From: Pseudomonas sp. IB20
Lineage (GTDB): Bacteria > Pseudomonadota > Gammaproteobacteria > Pseudomonadales > Pseudomonadaceae
Direction: 5' to 3'
Length of the DNA stretch: 64,000 bases
Assembly: GCF_009707325.1 (NCBI RefSeq)
Contig: NZ_CP046103.1
Location: 5,158,951 to 5,222,950, forward strand
Part shown: positions 19,128 through 28,960 of the stretch, in pieces
Position numbering within the stretch: position 1 is the first letter of the stretch
Layout of the letters: each line of letters opens with the position of its first letter
Translations under genes and position numbers: made by a program
The notes under the pieces: generated by a model
The model's input: the letters and a program-made list of their open reading frames with translations, nothing else
What the model was told of the DNA's origin: nothing
The model's database searches: none

Positions 19128-20462
19128 TTATCCTCGGATCGCCCAGAAGGCCAGGTTCAAGCCCGGGAACTGCCCGGCGATGTGGAAGGCAAAGCCGCCG
19201 GAGTTGTTCAGCTGTTGCCAGTGCTCGCTGCCGCGGTCCAATTCGTAATAGGTGGAGCCTGCGTGATACGAAATCTGGCGTGGCGCCACCGGCAGCGGCA
19301 GCAGGCCGATACCCGGCAGTTGCAGGTTGACCAAGTCGCGGATGTGTTCCACCGAGCCGACCTTGCTCTGCTGGCCGAAGCGCGCACGCAGGGTTTCGCC
19401 GGGCACATCGGCACGCACCACCAGGATGAAACTGGCGCTGTCGAGCAGGGTTTTGTCCGCGAGCATGGCCACGTGCACGCCGTAGGCTTTCTCCACAATC
19501 GGAATCGGCGTGGCCTTGCTGTCGATCAGCATCGACAACGCCTCACGCAAGGCGGCCATCACCGGGGTGAAGCTCAGGGCCAGGTCGTCGTGCTGGTATT
19601 GCGGGTATTCCTGGGGGCGTCGGCCTGACGTCGAGAAGGTGGAAAACTCACCGGCCAGGCTCACCAGTTCGCTGAAAAACCGCTCCGGGTGCAGCGGGCT
19701 CAACTGGCTGAAATGCTGGAGCAGCGGCTGAGCGCGGTTGACCAGTTGCAGCAGCATGAAGTCGGCAATCTCCGACGCACCACCCGCGCCCGAGGCGACC
19801 ACGCGGCCGGCCAAGGCTTCGCCACGTTGATGCAGCAGGCCCAGCAGTTCACTGCGAAACGCGGTCAACGGTTTGCTCGCGGCCACGTCGAGTACCGGCG
19901 GGATGTAGGTGTCATCCAGCACCAGCGCGCGGTCGGCGCGTTTTTCCTTGATGCGTACCAAGCCGATGGCGGCGTAGTCGCTGATGCCATCTTGCGCAGT
20001 CAGCAGGCGCAACGCGCGGGAACCGACGGCCACCGGCGCACGGTTTTCGAACGGGGCATTGTCGTCGCGCACTTCGCGTACCTGGCTGACATAGCGGGCG
20101 CCGCCGAGGTCTTCGCCGTCGTCCACCGTGTCACGCGCGCCCGCACGCTTGAGCGGCAAGGCCAGGTAAACCAGGCCATCGCGCAGGTTGTCATCGATAT
20201 TCAGCGGGCTCGGCGCCAGGTCGTCCTGGGGAATATTGAACGGCGTGCCATCCGGCAACAGGCCGCGCGCCGACACAATCGCCAGCTTGCCCTGGGCCAG
20301 CAGGCCTTGGTCGATCAGCAACTCGGAGAAACCCCAGGCGCCGGCGGACAACGGGCGGCTGCGGGCGTCGATCAGGTTTTCCAGGTAACGGTCATGCTGC
20401 TGGAAGTGCTGCGTTCCGATGAACATGCCTTCCGACCAGACCACGCGATTGTTCCAGGACAT
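19128..20462 (-). CDS. tssK: TssK, T6SS baseplate-to-membrane connector
   Basis: TssK trimers join the TssEFG wedge to TssL/TssM. The 444-residue cytosolic product opens with NRVVWSEGMFIGTQHFQQHD, the conserved family start that forms the shell domain. Length is normal. It lies 18 bp downstream of tssJ and 6 bp before tssL. Confidence 0.96.
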   Translation of the reverse strand: MSWNNRVVWSEGMFIGTQHFQQHDRYLENLIDARSRPLSAGAWGFSELLIDQGLLAQGKLAIVSARGLLPDGTPFNIPQDDLAPSPLNIDDNLRDGLVYLALPLKRAGARDTVDDGEDLGGARYVSQVREVRDDNAPFENRAPVAVGSRALRLLTAQDGISDYAAIGLVRIKEKRADRALVLDDTYIPPVLDVAASKPLTAFRSELLGLLHQRGEALAGRVVASGAGGASEIADFMLLQLVNRAQPLLQHFSQLSPLHPERFFSELVSLAGEFSTFSTSGRRPQEYPQYQHDDLALSFTPVMAALREALSMLIDSKATPIPIVEKAYGVHVAMLADKTLLDSASFILVVRADVPGETLRARFGQQSKVGSVEHIRDLVNLQLPGIGLLPLPVAPRQISYHAGSTYYELDRGSEHWQQLNNSGGFAFHIAGQFPGLNLAFWAIRG

Positions 20463-20480
20463 GGGGGCTCCGATTGCTTG

Positions 20481-20990
20481 TTATTGGGCAGGGCTGGATG
20501 GGGGAACCACGACGTCGGCGCGCACCGCGCGTACATCGAGGCTGATCTGGTATTCGGTGTATTGGCGCGCCGGCACGGTGAGCACCGTGCGCCATTGCGC
20601 GCGGTCCAACTCGCGATAGCCCACCAGCAAGCCGATCTGGCGTGTGGACGGGTCGAGGTCGCGCTGGATGCTCAGTTGCTGGCCGGGTTGCACCATCACT
20701 TCGTCCTGGTCCAGCAGGTCTAGGCCGAGGGTGGATTGCGCACGATCAGCCAGCGCAAAGTAGTCGGAGCGACTGAAGGTGGCGGCGTTTTTCAGTTCGA
20801 AGATGCGCACGCGAACCGGCGCGGCCTGGCCGTTGGCGCCAGGGTTGAGCCCGGAAATCGCGTGAAAATGCAGCTCGATGGCGGCGGTGTCGGCCTCAGC
20901 TTCGGCGGCCGCCTCGGGCTTAGCGGCATCCTTGGCACACGCCGTCAGCAGCAGCGCCGTAGCAGCTGCGAGTAAAAACCTGGGAATCAT
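20481..20990 (-). CDS. tssJ: TssJ, T6SS outer-membrane lipoprotein
   Basis: TssJ caps the membrane complex by binding the periplasmic part of TssM. The 169-residue product has a lipoprotein signal with lipobox LTAC and Cys18. The mature protein is a small beta-sandwich with the family strings FELKNAATFSRSDYFALAD and an acidic start rich in Glu and Ala. It lies 56 bp after fha. Confidence 0.93.
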   Translation of the reverse strand: MIPRFLLAAATALLLTACAKDAAKPEAAAEAEADTAAIELHFHAISGLNPGANGQAAPVRVRIFELKNAATFSRSDYFALADRAQSTLGLDLLDQDEVMVQPGQQLSIQRDLDPSTRQIGLLVGYRELDRAQWRTVLTVPARQYTEYQISLDVRAVRADVVVPPSSPAQ

Positions 20991-21046
20991 CCTGCGTCCT
21001 CAATGACGTACTTAGCTATCCGTTTTATCCATTACCGCACCCCGCG

Positions 21047-22370
21047 TTAACGACGCTGTCGTGCGCTGTGCTCTTCGTAGGCTCGGCTGAATTCGCGGCC
21101 GAACAGGTCCTGGAAATCTTCCTGGGCCTCGCGGGAAATATTGCTGTAGAGCTCGGTGAACTGCTGCCAGTACTGGGCCTGGCGTGAGCCGTTGAAAAGG
21201 CTCGACAGCCCGGCGGGCTTGCCCATGCGCTCCTCCAACTGCGCCGGTTCAAAACGCGCGAGCAGGTGTTTGATCGCCGCTTCCACACCGGCCATCACCG
21301 CCAACTGGTGGGCCCGCAGGTCATCGAAACTGTCGCGCACGGCGATGTCCGGCGCCATAAACGCTTGGTTTCCATGACGAAGCAGCAGCAGTAAGGCTTC
21401 GTCGGCATTCGGTGCGAATTTCAACGGATTGTTTTCGGCTGGCTGGATCATCGTCTGCTGCATGCGGAATTCGCCCTTGAGGCTGGCGCGGGCACGCAAC
21501 ACGTCGATCAGGCCTTCGACCATCAGCCGATAGCTGCGGCCGATGCTTTCCATCTGTGCGCAAGCGTCGGCTTTGTCGAGGCGCAATTGGTCGAGGCCAG
21601 CGCCGCGCAGGAAGGCTTGCAGGAGGTCGGGCTGTTGGCTGTCGGCCACGGGGAGCGCGGGCTCGACCACAGGTGGCGGGGCGGCGGGGCGGTGCACTGA
21701 CGACCGGTGCCGGCGTGTCGCCAAACAGATCCCAGTCTTCGGGAATCACCGAACCGGATACCACCGGTCTCTCAATCAACGGCCTCTCAACCACCGGCAC
21801 GGCAACCGGCGTCGGCGGGCGGAAGTCGTGTTGCTCGGAAGGCACGTGGTCCGCCACGGTCGGTGGTGGCACGGCGGTGGGGCTGAGGAAGTCGAACAGG
21901 TCCGGCAGCGTGTCCATCGACGAGGCGCCTTGGAACTGCGGCGCGATCACCGGTGTGGCTACCGGCGTACTGGCGACAGCGCCCATCAGCGCTTCAAAAC
22001 TGTTCGGCGAATCACCGGCAAATGCTTGGCTGTCGACGGCTTGCACGTTGAAGTCGATGCGCGCCTGGATTTCGTAATCGCCGATGCGGATCAGCTCACC
22101 ATCTTGCAGCGGCTCGCTGTTGCCCCTGCGCAGACGGACACCGGCATTAACCAGCTCAACGCCGTTGGTGCTGTTATCGGTTAAATAATAACGGCCATCT
22201 TTGTATTGAATAACGCAGTGTTGCGAGGAAACCAGGCGCTCTGGATCAGGCAATACCCAGTCATTATCCGAGCTGCGGCCGATAGCCATCGAGCCCTGGT
22301 TCATGGACTTTTCGGGGCACTGCCCAGGGGTAATCTTGTGATAACTAGTAATAGTCAAACACAGCGACAT
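21047..22370 (-). pseudogene. fha: Fha/TagH, T6SS FHA-domain switch protein, frameshifted
   Basis: The 5' part encodes an N-terminal FHA phosphothreonine-binding domain (about residues 25-95, with GRSSDNDWVLPD, SSQHC and STNG). The 3' part (frame of 21724-21047) encodes the conserved C-terminal domain of T6SS FHA proteins. They are in different frames. The switch lies at 21676-21692, where two G4 runs (C4 on the coding strand) occur: one extra base moves the frame, and the shifted product runs to 21321 as arginine-rich nonsense. Removing one base restores a protein of about 440 residues. The start at 22370 has a perfect AAGGAGG site. Fha is the PpkA target in H1-type systems, so the break would disable the switch unless it is a sequencing error. 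Confidence 0.88.
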
Positions 22371-22773
22371 CTTGCCTCCTTGCTGATACTTCGCGCGCAG
22401 TCGATTCCCGGGGCGACGGTTCCCCAGAGACCCCACTAGGTCGTGAAATCGACCCTCACAGCCTGCTAATGCCAGCATGATCGCTGATCTTAACTGGGCT
22501 CCATGACAAAAATCCTATTCTGGTGCACCACTCGACTCACCAGTCGCGCAGGTTGTTAAACACCGCACATCTGTCACAGAGGGCGAATAGCTTACCTTGA
22601 CAAGGCCTAACTACTACACCAAAAATGCACAACTTCTTGAATACCAATGATGGCACTTTGAAATCAACTCGAATTCAAAGTTCCAGTATGTCCAAGAAAA
22701 CATGCCTAGTTCATCGTGCAACTAGTGCATGCATTGCCCGCCATTTAACGGGCTGATAGGGAGATCAATTTCA
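22371..22773. promoter_or_regulatory. Divergent control region of the two T6SS operons
   Basis: These 403 bp separate fha and tssA and are clearly richer in A+T than the flanking genes. They must contain both operon promoters. A TTGACA hexamer lies at 22597-22602 on the plus strand, but no good -10 follows at the right spacing. No sigma-54 -24/-12 site could be made out with confidence. No gene is seen inside. Confidence 0.5.
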
Positions 22774-23784
22774 GTGGATGTGCCGTTGCTGCTCACCGCC
22801 GTTTCCGCGACTTCGCCGTGTGGCGAAGACATGGAATATGACGCGGACTTTCTCCACCTGGAGCGTGCCGCCAAGGGCCAACCCGAGCGCAGCATGGGCG
22901 ATTCTATCCTGCCCGCTGAACCGCCGGATTGGCGCAGCATCCAGCAGCAAAGCCTCGACTTGTTGCAGCGCAGGCTCCATCCCCATTTCCTGTTGCAAAG
23001 CTCCCTCGCTCTCCAAGGCGTGGCCGGGCTGGCCGATGCCCTCACGCTGATCAACGCCCTGCTGCGCGAATACTGGGCCGACCTGCACCCGCGCCTGGAT
23101 GCCGACGACGATAACGACCCCACCGTACGCATCAATGCCCTGTCCGGCTTGACCAGCGACGCGACCATTCGCCTGCTGCGCGAAAGCATCCTCACGCGCT
23201 CGCGCACCTTCGGCCCCGTGAGCCTGCGCGCCGCGCTGAACGCCAGCGGCTTGATGAGTTTCCCCGACGAACAGCTCGGCTCCCAGCAACTCAACGCCGC
23301 GTTCCTCGACAGCGACCCCGAACAACTGCAAGCCACCCGCAACGCCGTGAGCGCCGCACGTGCCGCCTGCGAAGCCATCGAACAACAAGTCAGCGACCAG
23401 GTCGGTTCGGCCCAGGGCGTGGACCTCAGCCTGTTGAAGCAACCGCTCAAGCAGGCGCTGCAAGTCCTCAACCAATTCGTACCGAACAGCGACACCAGCA
23501 GCGAGCCCGAGGCCGTCAGTGACGACAATGCCCCCTCGGTTGAATACGCCGCTGCCCCCGCAGCACCACGCCCGACCGGCGACATCGCCAACCGCGATGA
23601 CGTGCTGCGCAGCCTCGACAAGATCCTTGCGTACTACACCCGGCACGAGCCTTCGAGCCCGCTGCCGGTGCTGTTAAACCGGGCGAAGAATCTGGTGCAT
23701 GCCGACTTTGCAGCCATCGTGCGCAATCTGATTCCCGACGGCATGTCCCAATTTGAAAACCTGCGTGGCCCGGACGGCGAGTAA
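22774..23784 (+). CDS. tssA: TssA, T6SS sheath-assembly cap protein
   Basis: TssA primes and caps polymerisation of sheath and tube. The 336-residue product has the ImpA N-terminal domain (SPCGEDMEYDADFLHLERAAKG, shown here in part), an alanine-rich middle and a short C-terminal domain like P. aeruginosa TssA1 (with RAKNLVHADFAAIVRNLIP in part). The ATG at 22729 would add 15 unlike residues; the GTG at 22774 has a GGGAG site about 11 bp upstream and matches the family start. It is the first gene of the rightward operon. Confidence 0.9.
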   Translation: MDVPLLLTAVSATSPCGEDMEYDADFLHLERAAKGQPERSMGDSILPAEPPDWRSIQQQSLDLLQRRLHPHFLLQSSLALQGVAGLADALTLINALLREYWADLHPRLDADDDNDPTVRINALSGLTSDATIRLLRESILTRSRTFGPVSLRAALNASGLMSFPDEQLGSQQLNAAFLDSDPEQLQATRNAVSAARAACEAIEQQVSDQVGSAQGVDLSLLKQPLKQALQVLNQFVPNSDTSSEPEAVSDDNAPSVEYAAAPAAPRPTGDIANRDDVLRSLDKILAYYTRHEPSSPLPVLLNRAKNLVHADFAAIVRNLIPDGMSQFENLRGPDGE

Positions 23785-23838
23785 GCCGCCCGGCTGTGCA
23801 GTAACAACACCGTCGCTCAAGCGACCAGGAGCAGCAAC

Positions 23839-24345
23839 GTGGCGAAGCAAAGTTCTCAGAAATTCATCGCGCGCAACCGCGCGCCTCGAGTGCAGATCGA
23901 GTACGACGTCGAGCTTTACGGCGCCGAGAAAAAGGTCCAGCTGCCCTTCGTGATGGGCGTGATGGCCGACCTCGCCGGCAAGCCTGCCGAACCGCTCGCG
24001 CCCGTGGCCGACCGCAAGTTCCTTGAAGTGGACGTCGACAACTTCGACTCGCGCCTCAAGGCCATGCAGCCGCGCGTGGCGTTCCACGTACCGAACGAGC
24101 TGACCGGCGAAGGCAACCTGAGCCTGGACATCACCTTCGAAAGCATGGACGACTTCAGCCCGGCCGCCGTGGCGCGCAAGGTCGACTCGCTGAACAAGCT
24201 GCTCGAAGCCCGTACCCAGTTGGCCAACCTGCTGACCTACATGGACGGCAAGACCGGCGCTGAAGAAATCATCATGAAAGCGATCAAGGACCCGGCACTG
24301 CTGCAGGCCCTTGCGAGCGCGCCGAAGCCTGCTGGGGATCAATAA
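23839..24345 (+). CDS. tssB: TssB (VipA), small sheath subunit
   Basis: TssB and TssC form the contractile sheath. The 168-residue product begins AKQSSQKFIARNRAPRVQIE and contains the conserved DVDNFDSRLKAMQPR region and a C-terminal helix (residues 135-160) that contacts TssC and ClpV. The start is GTG at 23839 with AGGAG 7 bp before it. TssC starts 2 bp after its stop. Confidence 0.96.
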   Translation: MAKQSSQKFIARNRAPRVQIEYDVELYGAEKKVQLPFVMGVMADLAGKPAEPLAPVADRKFLEVDVDNFDSRLKAMQPRVAFHVPNELTGEGNLSLDITFESMDDFSPAAVARKVDSLNKLLEARTQLANLLTYMDGKTGAEEIIMKAIKDPALLQALASAPKPAGDQ

Positions 24346-24347
24346 TC

Positions 24348-25844
24348 ATGACCGAGAATACCGCCCGCGAAGGCGCTCAGAACCTGGGCGCAACCGAGGA
24401 AACCAGCGAGTTCGCATCGCTGTTGCTGCAAGAATTCAAACCCAAGACCGAGCGTGCCCGCGAAGCCGTTGAAACCGCTGTGCGCACCCTGGCCGAACAG
24501 GCTTTGGCACAGACGGACCTGGTGTCCAATGACGCGATCAAGTCGATTGAATCGATCATCGCCGCCATCGACGCCAAGCTCACCGCCCAGGTCAACCAGA
24601 TCATCCATCACCAGGATTTCCAACAGCTGGAAAGCGCCTGGCGTGGCCTGCACTACCTGGTCAACAACACCGAGAGCGATGAGCAGCTGAAGATTCGCGT
24701 GCTCAACATCGCAAAGCCCGAACTGCACAAGACCCTGAAGAAATTCAAGGGCACCGCGTGGGACCAGAGCCCGATCTTCAAGAAGATGTACGAAGAAGAA
24801 TACGGCCAGTTCGGCGGTGAACCTTACGGTTGCCTCGTAGGCGACTACTACTTCGACCAGTCGCCACCCGACGTGGAACTGCTGGGCGAGCTGTCGAAAG
24901 TCTGCGCCGCCATGCACTCCCCGTTCATCGCTGCGGCGTCGCCGACCGTGATGGGCATGGGCTCGTGGCAAGAACTGTCGAACCCGCGCGACCTGACCAA
25001 GATCTTCACCACCCCGGAATACGCCGGCTGGCGCTCGCTGCGTGAATCGGAAGACTCGCGCTACATCGGCCTGACCATGCCGCGCTTCCTGGCACGCCTG
25101 CCGTATGGCGCCAAGACCGACCCGGTGGAAGCCTTCGCCTTCGAAGAAAACACCGACGGCGCCGACAGCTCCAAATACACCTGGGCCAACGCCGCGTACG
25201 CGATGGCGGTGAACATCAACCGTTCGTTCAAACACTACGGCTGGTGCTCGCGCATCCGTGGCGTGGAGTCCGGCGGTGAAGTGGAAAACCTGCCCGCCCA
25301 TACGTTCCCGACCGATGACGGTGGCGTGGACATGAAGTGCCCGACCGAAATCGCCATCAGTGACCGCCGCGAAGCGGAACTGGCGAAGAACGGTTTCATG
25401 CCGCTGCTGCACAAGAAAAACACTGACTTCGCTGCTTTCATCGGCGCCCAGTCGTTGCAGAAACCGGCCGAATACGACGACCCGGACGCCACCGCCAACG
25501 CCAACCTGGCCGCGCGCCTGCCGTACCTGTTCGCCACCTGCCGTTTCGCCCACTACTTGAAGTGCATCGTGCGCGACAAGATCGGTTCCTTCAAAGAGAA
25601 GGACGAGATGCAGCGCTGGTTGCAGGACTGGATCCTCAACTACGTCGACGGCGACCCGGCGCACTCCACCGAAACCACCAAGGCCCAGCACCCGTTGGCT
25701 GCCGCTGAAGTGATCGTGGAAGACGTCGAAGGCAACCCGGGTTACTACAACTCCAAGTTCTACCTGCGCCCGCACTATCAGCTCGAAGGGCTGACCGTGT
25801 CGCTGCGCCTGGTATCGAAGCTGCCTTCGGCGAAAAGCGCGTAA
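24348..25844 (+). CDS. tssC: TssC (VipB), large sheath subunit
   Basis: TssC is the main sheath protein; its N-terminal part is pulled out by ClpV during recycling. The 498-residue product has the family landmarks AWRGLHYLV, EEYGQFGGEPYG, SRIRGVESGGEVENLP and the C-terminal YNSKFYLRPHYQLEGL. Length is normal and the frame is intact. It follows tssB after 2 bp. A long hairpin repeat separates it from hcp. Confidence 0.97.
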   Translation: MTENTAREGAQNLGATEETSEFASLLLQEFKPKTERAREAVETAVRTLAEQALAQTDLVSNDAIKSIESIIAAIDAKLTAQVNQIIHHQDFQQLESAWRGLHYLVNNTESDEQLKIRVLNIAKPELHKTLKKFKGTAWDQSPIFKKMYEEEYGQFGGEPYGCLVGDYYFDQSPPDVELLGELSKVCAAMHSPFIAAASPTVMGMGSWQELSNPRDLTKIFTTPEYAGWRSLRESEDSRYIGLTMPRFLARLPYGAKTDPVEAFAFEENTDGADSSKYTWANAAYAMAVNINRSFKHYGWCSRIRGVESGGEVENLPAHTFPTDDGGVDMKCPTEIAISDRREAELAKNGFMPLLHKKNTDFAAFIGAQSLQKPAEYDDPDATANANLAARLPYLFATCRFAHYLKCIVRDKIGSFKEKDEMQRWLQDWILNYVDGDPAHSTETTKAQHPLAAAEVIVEDVEGNPGYYNSKFYLRPHYQLEGLTVSLRLVSKLPSAKSA

Positions 25845-25850
25845 CTCGCT

Positions 25851-25960
25851 CGTTCCCACGCTCTGCGTGGGAATGCCGCCCGGGGCGCTCCGCGTCCCAG
25901 TGACGCGCGTCCAGTGACGCGAGCGTCACAGGATGCGTTACCACGCAGAGCGTGGGAACG
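25851..25960. repeat. Long inverted-repeat element between tssC and hcp
   Basis: A perfect 20-bp inverted repeat (25851-25870 and 25941-25960) encloses further hairpins: CCCACGC-TCT-GCGTGGG at 25855-25871 and GTGACGC-GA-GCGTCAC at 25914-25929. This resembles an interspersed repeat family that I know from P. fluorescens and P. syringae. In the mRNA it would form a large cruciform-like fold 47 bp before the hcp start. Confidence 0.85.
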
Positions 25961-26006
25961 ATCAGCGTTAATAAATTCTGTGGCTGAGACCACACAGGGA
26001 GAAAAC

Positions 26007-26495
26007 ATGGCTGTTGATATTTTCATCAAGATCGGCGACATCAAGGGCGAGTCCATGGACAAAGCCCACAAGGACGAAATCGACGTGCTGAACTGGAGCT
26101 GGGGCATGGCCCAGTCCGGCAACATGCATGTTGGCGGTGGCGGCGGCGCAGGCAAGGTGAATATCCAGGACCTGTCGCTGACCAAGTACGTCGACAAAGC
26201 CTCGCCGAACCTGATGATGCACTGCGCCAGCGGTAAGCACATCGACAAGGTCAAGCTGACCGTGCGCAAGGCCGGGGGCGAAAGCCAGGTCGAGTACATG
26301 ATAATTAACCTGGAAGAAGTACTGGTCACGTCCCTGAGCACCGGCGGCTCGGGCACTGATGATCGCCTGACTGAAAACGTCACCCTGAACTTCGCCCAAG
26401 TGATGGTCGACTACCAGCCGCAGAAAGCAGACGGCACCAAAGACGGCGGCGCGATCAAGTTTGGCTGGAACATCCGTTCCAACACCAAGCGCTGA
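26007..26495 (+). CDS. hcp: Hcp, T6SS tube protein
   Basis: Hcp hexamers stack into the expelled tube and can carry small effectors. The 162-residue product begins AVDIFIKIGDIKGESMDKAH and contains HVGGGGGAGKVNIQDLS, very close to P. aeruginosa Hcp1 as I remember it and of the same length. The ATG at 26007 has AGGGAGAA upstream. The long hairpin repeat before it may set its level apart from the sheath genes. Confidence 0.97.
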   Translation: MAVDIFIKIGDIKGESMDKAHKDEIDVLNWSWGMAQSGNMHVGGGGGAGKVNIQDLSLTKYVDKASPNLMMHCASGKHIDKVKLTVRKAGGESQVEYMIINLEEVLVTSLSTGGSGTDDRLTENVTLNFAQVMVDYQPQKADGTKDGGAIKFGWNIRSNTKR

Positions 26496-26588
26496 TAGCC
26501 CTGGCGGCCGTGGCTCCCCGCCACGGCCACAGGCATATGCCCCGCGCAAAAACCGTCCCTCTCACAACCCGTCCGTGGAGCTGCTTTG

Positions 26589-27104
26589 GTGGTAACTGAA
26601 ATCGCTTCCCGCGACCGTCTGCAACCGTCCCTGCTGGACCGGTTGACTGACGACGACCCGACCAATCCCAAGGAAAGCGCCGACAAACGCGTGCTGTCCC
26701 TGACCCAATTGAAAGCCTCGGTTCTGCGCGACCTGGCGTGGCTGCTCAACACCACGTCGTTGCTGGATGCCGATGCCACGCTGCACACCCCGGCCGGTAC
26801 TTCGGTGGTCAATTACGGCCTACCGGCACTCGCGGGCAACAGCGTCTCCAGTGTCGACATCAAGGCCCTGGAAGCCCTGATTTACCAGGCGATCGCCACG
26901 TTTGAGCCGCGTATTTTGCGCCACACCCTGCGCGTCAAAGCCCGCGTCGGCCATGGCGAGATGAACCACAACGCCCTGAGTTTCGAGATCGAAGGCGACC
27001 TGTGGGCGCAGCCGGTGCCGCTGCGCCTGTTGCTGCAAACCGACCTCGACCTGGAATCCGGCCATGTGCGCGTAGTGAATGCCGACCAGCGGAGGCGCCC
27101 ATGA
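26589..27104 (+). CDS. tssE: TssE, gp25-like baseplate protein
   Basis: TssE is the T4 gp25-like lysozyme-fold wedge subunit that nucleates the sheath. The product has about 171 residues with the landmarks LQPSLLDRLTDDDP, SVLRDLAWLLNT, SVVNYGLPAL and ALIYQAIATFEPRI. The start is GTG at 26589, 9 bp after GGAG; a TTG one codon earlier is the alternative. It overlaps tssF by 4 bp (ATGA). No tagJ gene lies between hcp and tssE, unlike PAO1. Confidence 0.93.
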   Translation: MVTEIASRDRLQPSLLDRLTDDDPTNPKESADKRVLSLTQLKASVLRDLAWLLNTTSLLDADATLHTPAGTSVVNYGLPALAGNSVSSVDIKALEALIYQAIATFEPRILRHTLRVKARVGHGEMNHNALSFEIEGDLWAQPVPLRLLLQTDLDLESGHVRVVNADQRRRP

Positions 27105-28960
27105 ACCCACGCCTGCTGGAGCTGTACAACCAGGAACTGCACCACGTGCGCGAAAGCGCCGCCGAGTTCGCCAAGGAATACCCGAAGATCGCCAGTCGGC
27201 TGACCTTGTCCGGTATGGACTGCGCCGACCCGTACGTCGAACGCCTGCTCGAAGGTTTTGCCTACCTCACCGCCCGCGTGCAACTCAAGCTCGACGCCGA
27301 GTACCCGACCTTCACCCACAACCTGCTGGAAATCGCTTACCCGCACTACCTGGCGCCCACGCCATCGATGACCGTGGTGCAATTGCAGACCGACCCCGAC
27401 GAAGGCTCCCTGGCCAGCGGCTTTCCGCTGCCGCGCGACACCGTCTTGCGTGCCGCGCTGGGCCGCGAAACCCAGACCTGCTGCGAGTACCGCACCGCAC
27501 ACCCGGTGACGTTGTGGCCGTTGCAGGTCAGCGGCGCCGAGTACTTCGGCAACCCCGCCGCCGTGCTCGGCCGCCTGGCCGCCAGCGAGCCGAAAGCCAA
27601 GGCCGGCTTGCGCCTGACCCTGCGCACCGGCGCCGAATTGCCGTTCAACAGCCTCAACCTCGACAGCCTGCCGCTGTACCTCAGCGGCGCGGATGAACAG
27701 CCGTTCCGCCTCTACGAACAACTGCTGGGCAATGCCTGCGCGGTGTTTGCGCGCAAGCCCGGCGGTGATTGGGTCGAGCGCCTGCCGCAAGACGCCCTGC
27801 GTTCCAAGGGCTTTGACGACGCCGACGCGGCTATGCCGGTGGTGGCCCGCGCGTTCCAGGGCTATCGGCTGTTGCAGGAATACTTCGCCCTGCCCCACCG
27901 TTTCCTGTTCGTCGAATTTGCCGAGCTGAGCCGCGCAGTCAAACGTTGCGACGGCCAGGAGCTGGAGCTAATCGTGCTGTTCGACCGCCACGAGCCGAGC
28001 CTGGAAGGCAGTGTCGGCGCGGCGCAGTTCATGCCGTTCTGCACCCCGGCGATCAACCTGTTCCCCAAACGCGTGGACCGTATTCATTTGTCCGACCGCG
28101 TCAACGAACACCATGTGATCGCCGACCGCACACGGCCGATGGATTTTGAGATTCACTCGCTAAGCGGCATCGCCGGCCATGGCACCGGGCCGGAGCAGCC
28201 GTTCCTGCCGTTCTATGCGGTGCGCGACCCGTCACGCTATGGGCGCGATCAGGCTTACTACACGCTGCGCCGCGAGCCCCGCGTGTTGTCCAGCGACCAG
28301 CGCCGCAATGGCCCGCGCTCCACTTATGTGGGCAGCGAAACCTTTGTCAGCCTGGTCGACAGCCAGCAAGCGCCGTACCGCCACGACCTGCGCCAACTCG
28401 GCGTGACGGCGCTGTGCACCAACCGCGATTTGCCGCTGTTCATGAGCGTAGGCAGCGGCAAGACCGACTTCACCTTGGCCGACAGCGCGCCGGTGTTGTC
28501 GGTGCGCTGCGTCGCCGGGCCGAGCCGCCCGCGCGCCAGCCACGCCCACGATGCCAAGGCTTGGCGCCTGATCAGCCAGTTGTCGCTCAACTACCTGTCG
28601 CTGAGCGAACAAGGCCAGGGCGCCGGCGCCTTGCGCGAACTGTTGCGCCTGTATGGCGACAGCAACGACGCGGCGCTGCAATTGCAAATCGAAGGCCTGC
28701 GCGAAGTCAGCAGTAAAGCCGTGACCCGTCGCCTGCCGATGCCCGGCCCGATTGTGTTTGGCCGTGGCCTGGAAATCACCCTGGAATTCGATGAAAACGC
28801 GTTTCGCGGCACCGGCGTGTTTCTGCTCGGTGCGGTGCTGGAGCGCTTCCTGGCACGCTACGTGTCGATCAACAGTTTTACCGAGACGGTGATCCGTACC
28901 ACCGAACGCGGCGAGATCATGCGATGGAAAGCCAAGCCCGGGCGTCGTCCGACCCTGTGA
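27101..28960 (+). CDS. tssF: TssF, T6SS baseplate protein
   Basis: TssF pairs with TssG to form the baseplate wedge. The 619-residue product begins NPRLLELYNQELHHVRESAA, the typical family start, and keeps the family length. GGAGG at 27091-27095 and the ATGA overlap with tssE fix the start at 27101. It overlaps the chosen tssG start by 37 bp. Confidence 0.96.
   Translation: MNPRLLELYNQELHHVRESAAEFAKEYPKIASRLTLSGMDCADPYVERLLEGFAYLTARVQLKLDAEYPTFTHNLLEIAYPHYLAPTPSMTVVQLQTDPDEGSLASGFPLPRDTVLRAALGRETQTCCEYRTAHPVTLWPLQVSGAEYFGNPAAVLGRLAASEPKAKAGLRLTLRTGAELPFNSLNLDSLPLYLSGADEQPFRLYEQLLGNACAVFARKPGGDWVERLPQDALRSKGFDDADAAMPVVARAFQGYRLLQEYFALPHRFLFVEFAELSRAVKRCDGQELELIVLFDRHEPSLEGSVGAAQFMPFCTPAINLFPKRVDRIHLSDRVNEHHVIADRTRPMDFEIHSLSGIAGHGTGPEQPFLPFYAVRDPSRYGRDQAYYTLRREPRVLSSDQRRNGPRSTYVGSETFVSLVDSQQAPYRHDLRQLGVTALCTNRDLPLFMSVGSGKTDFTLADSAPVLSVRCVAGPSRPRASHAHDAKAWRLISQLSLNYLSLSEQGQGAGALRELLRLYGDSNDAALQLQIEGLREVSSKAVTRRLPMPGPIVFGRGLEITLEFDENAFRGTGVFLLGAVLERFLARYVSINSFTETVIRTTERGEIMRWKAKPGRRPTL

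Noticed and set aside
22597..22625. Full sigma-70 promoter for tssA
   Set aside because: TTGACA is present but no acceptable -10 lies 16-18 bp downstream.
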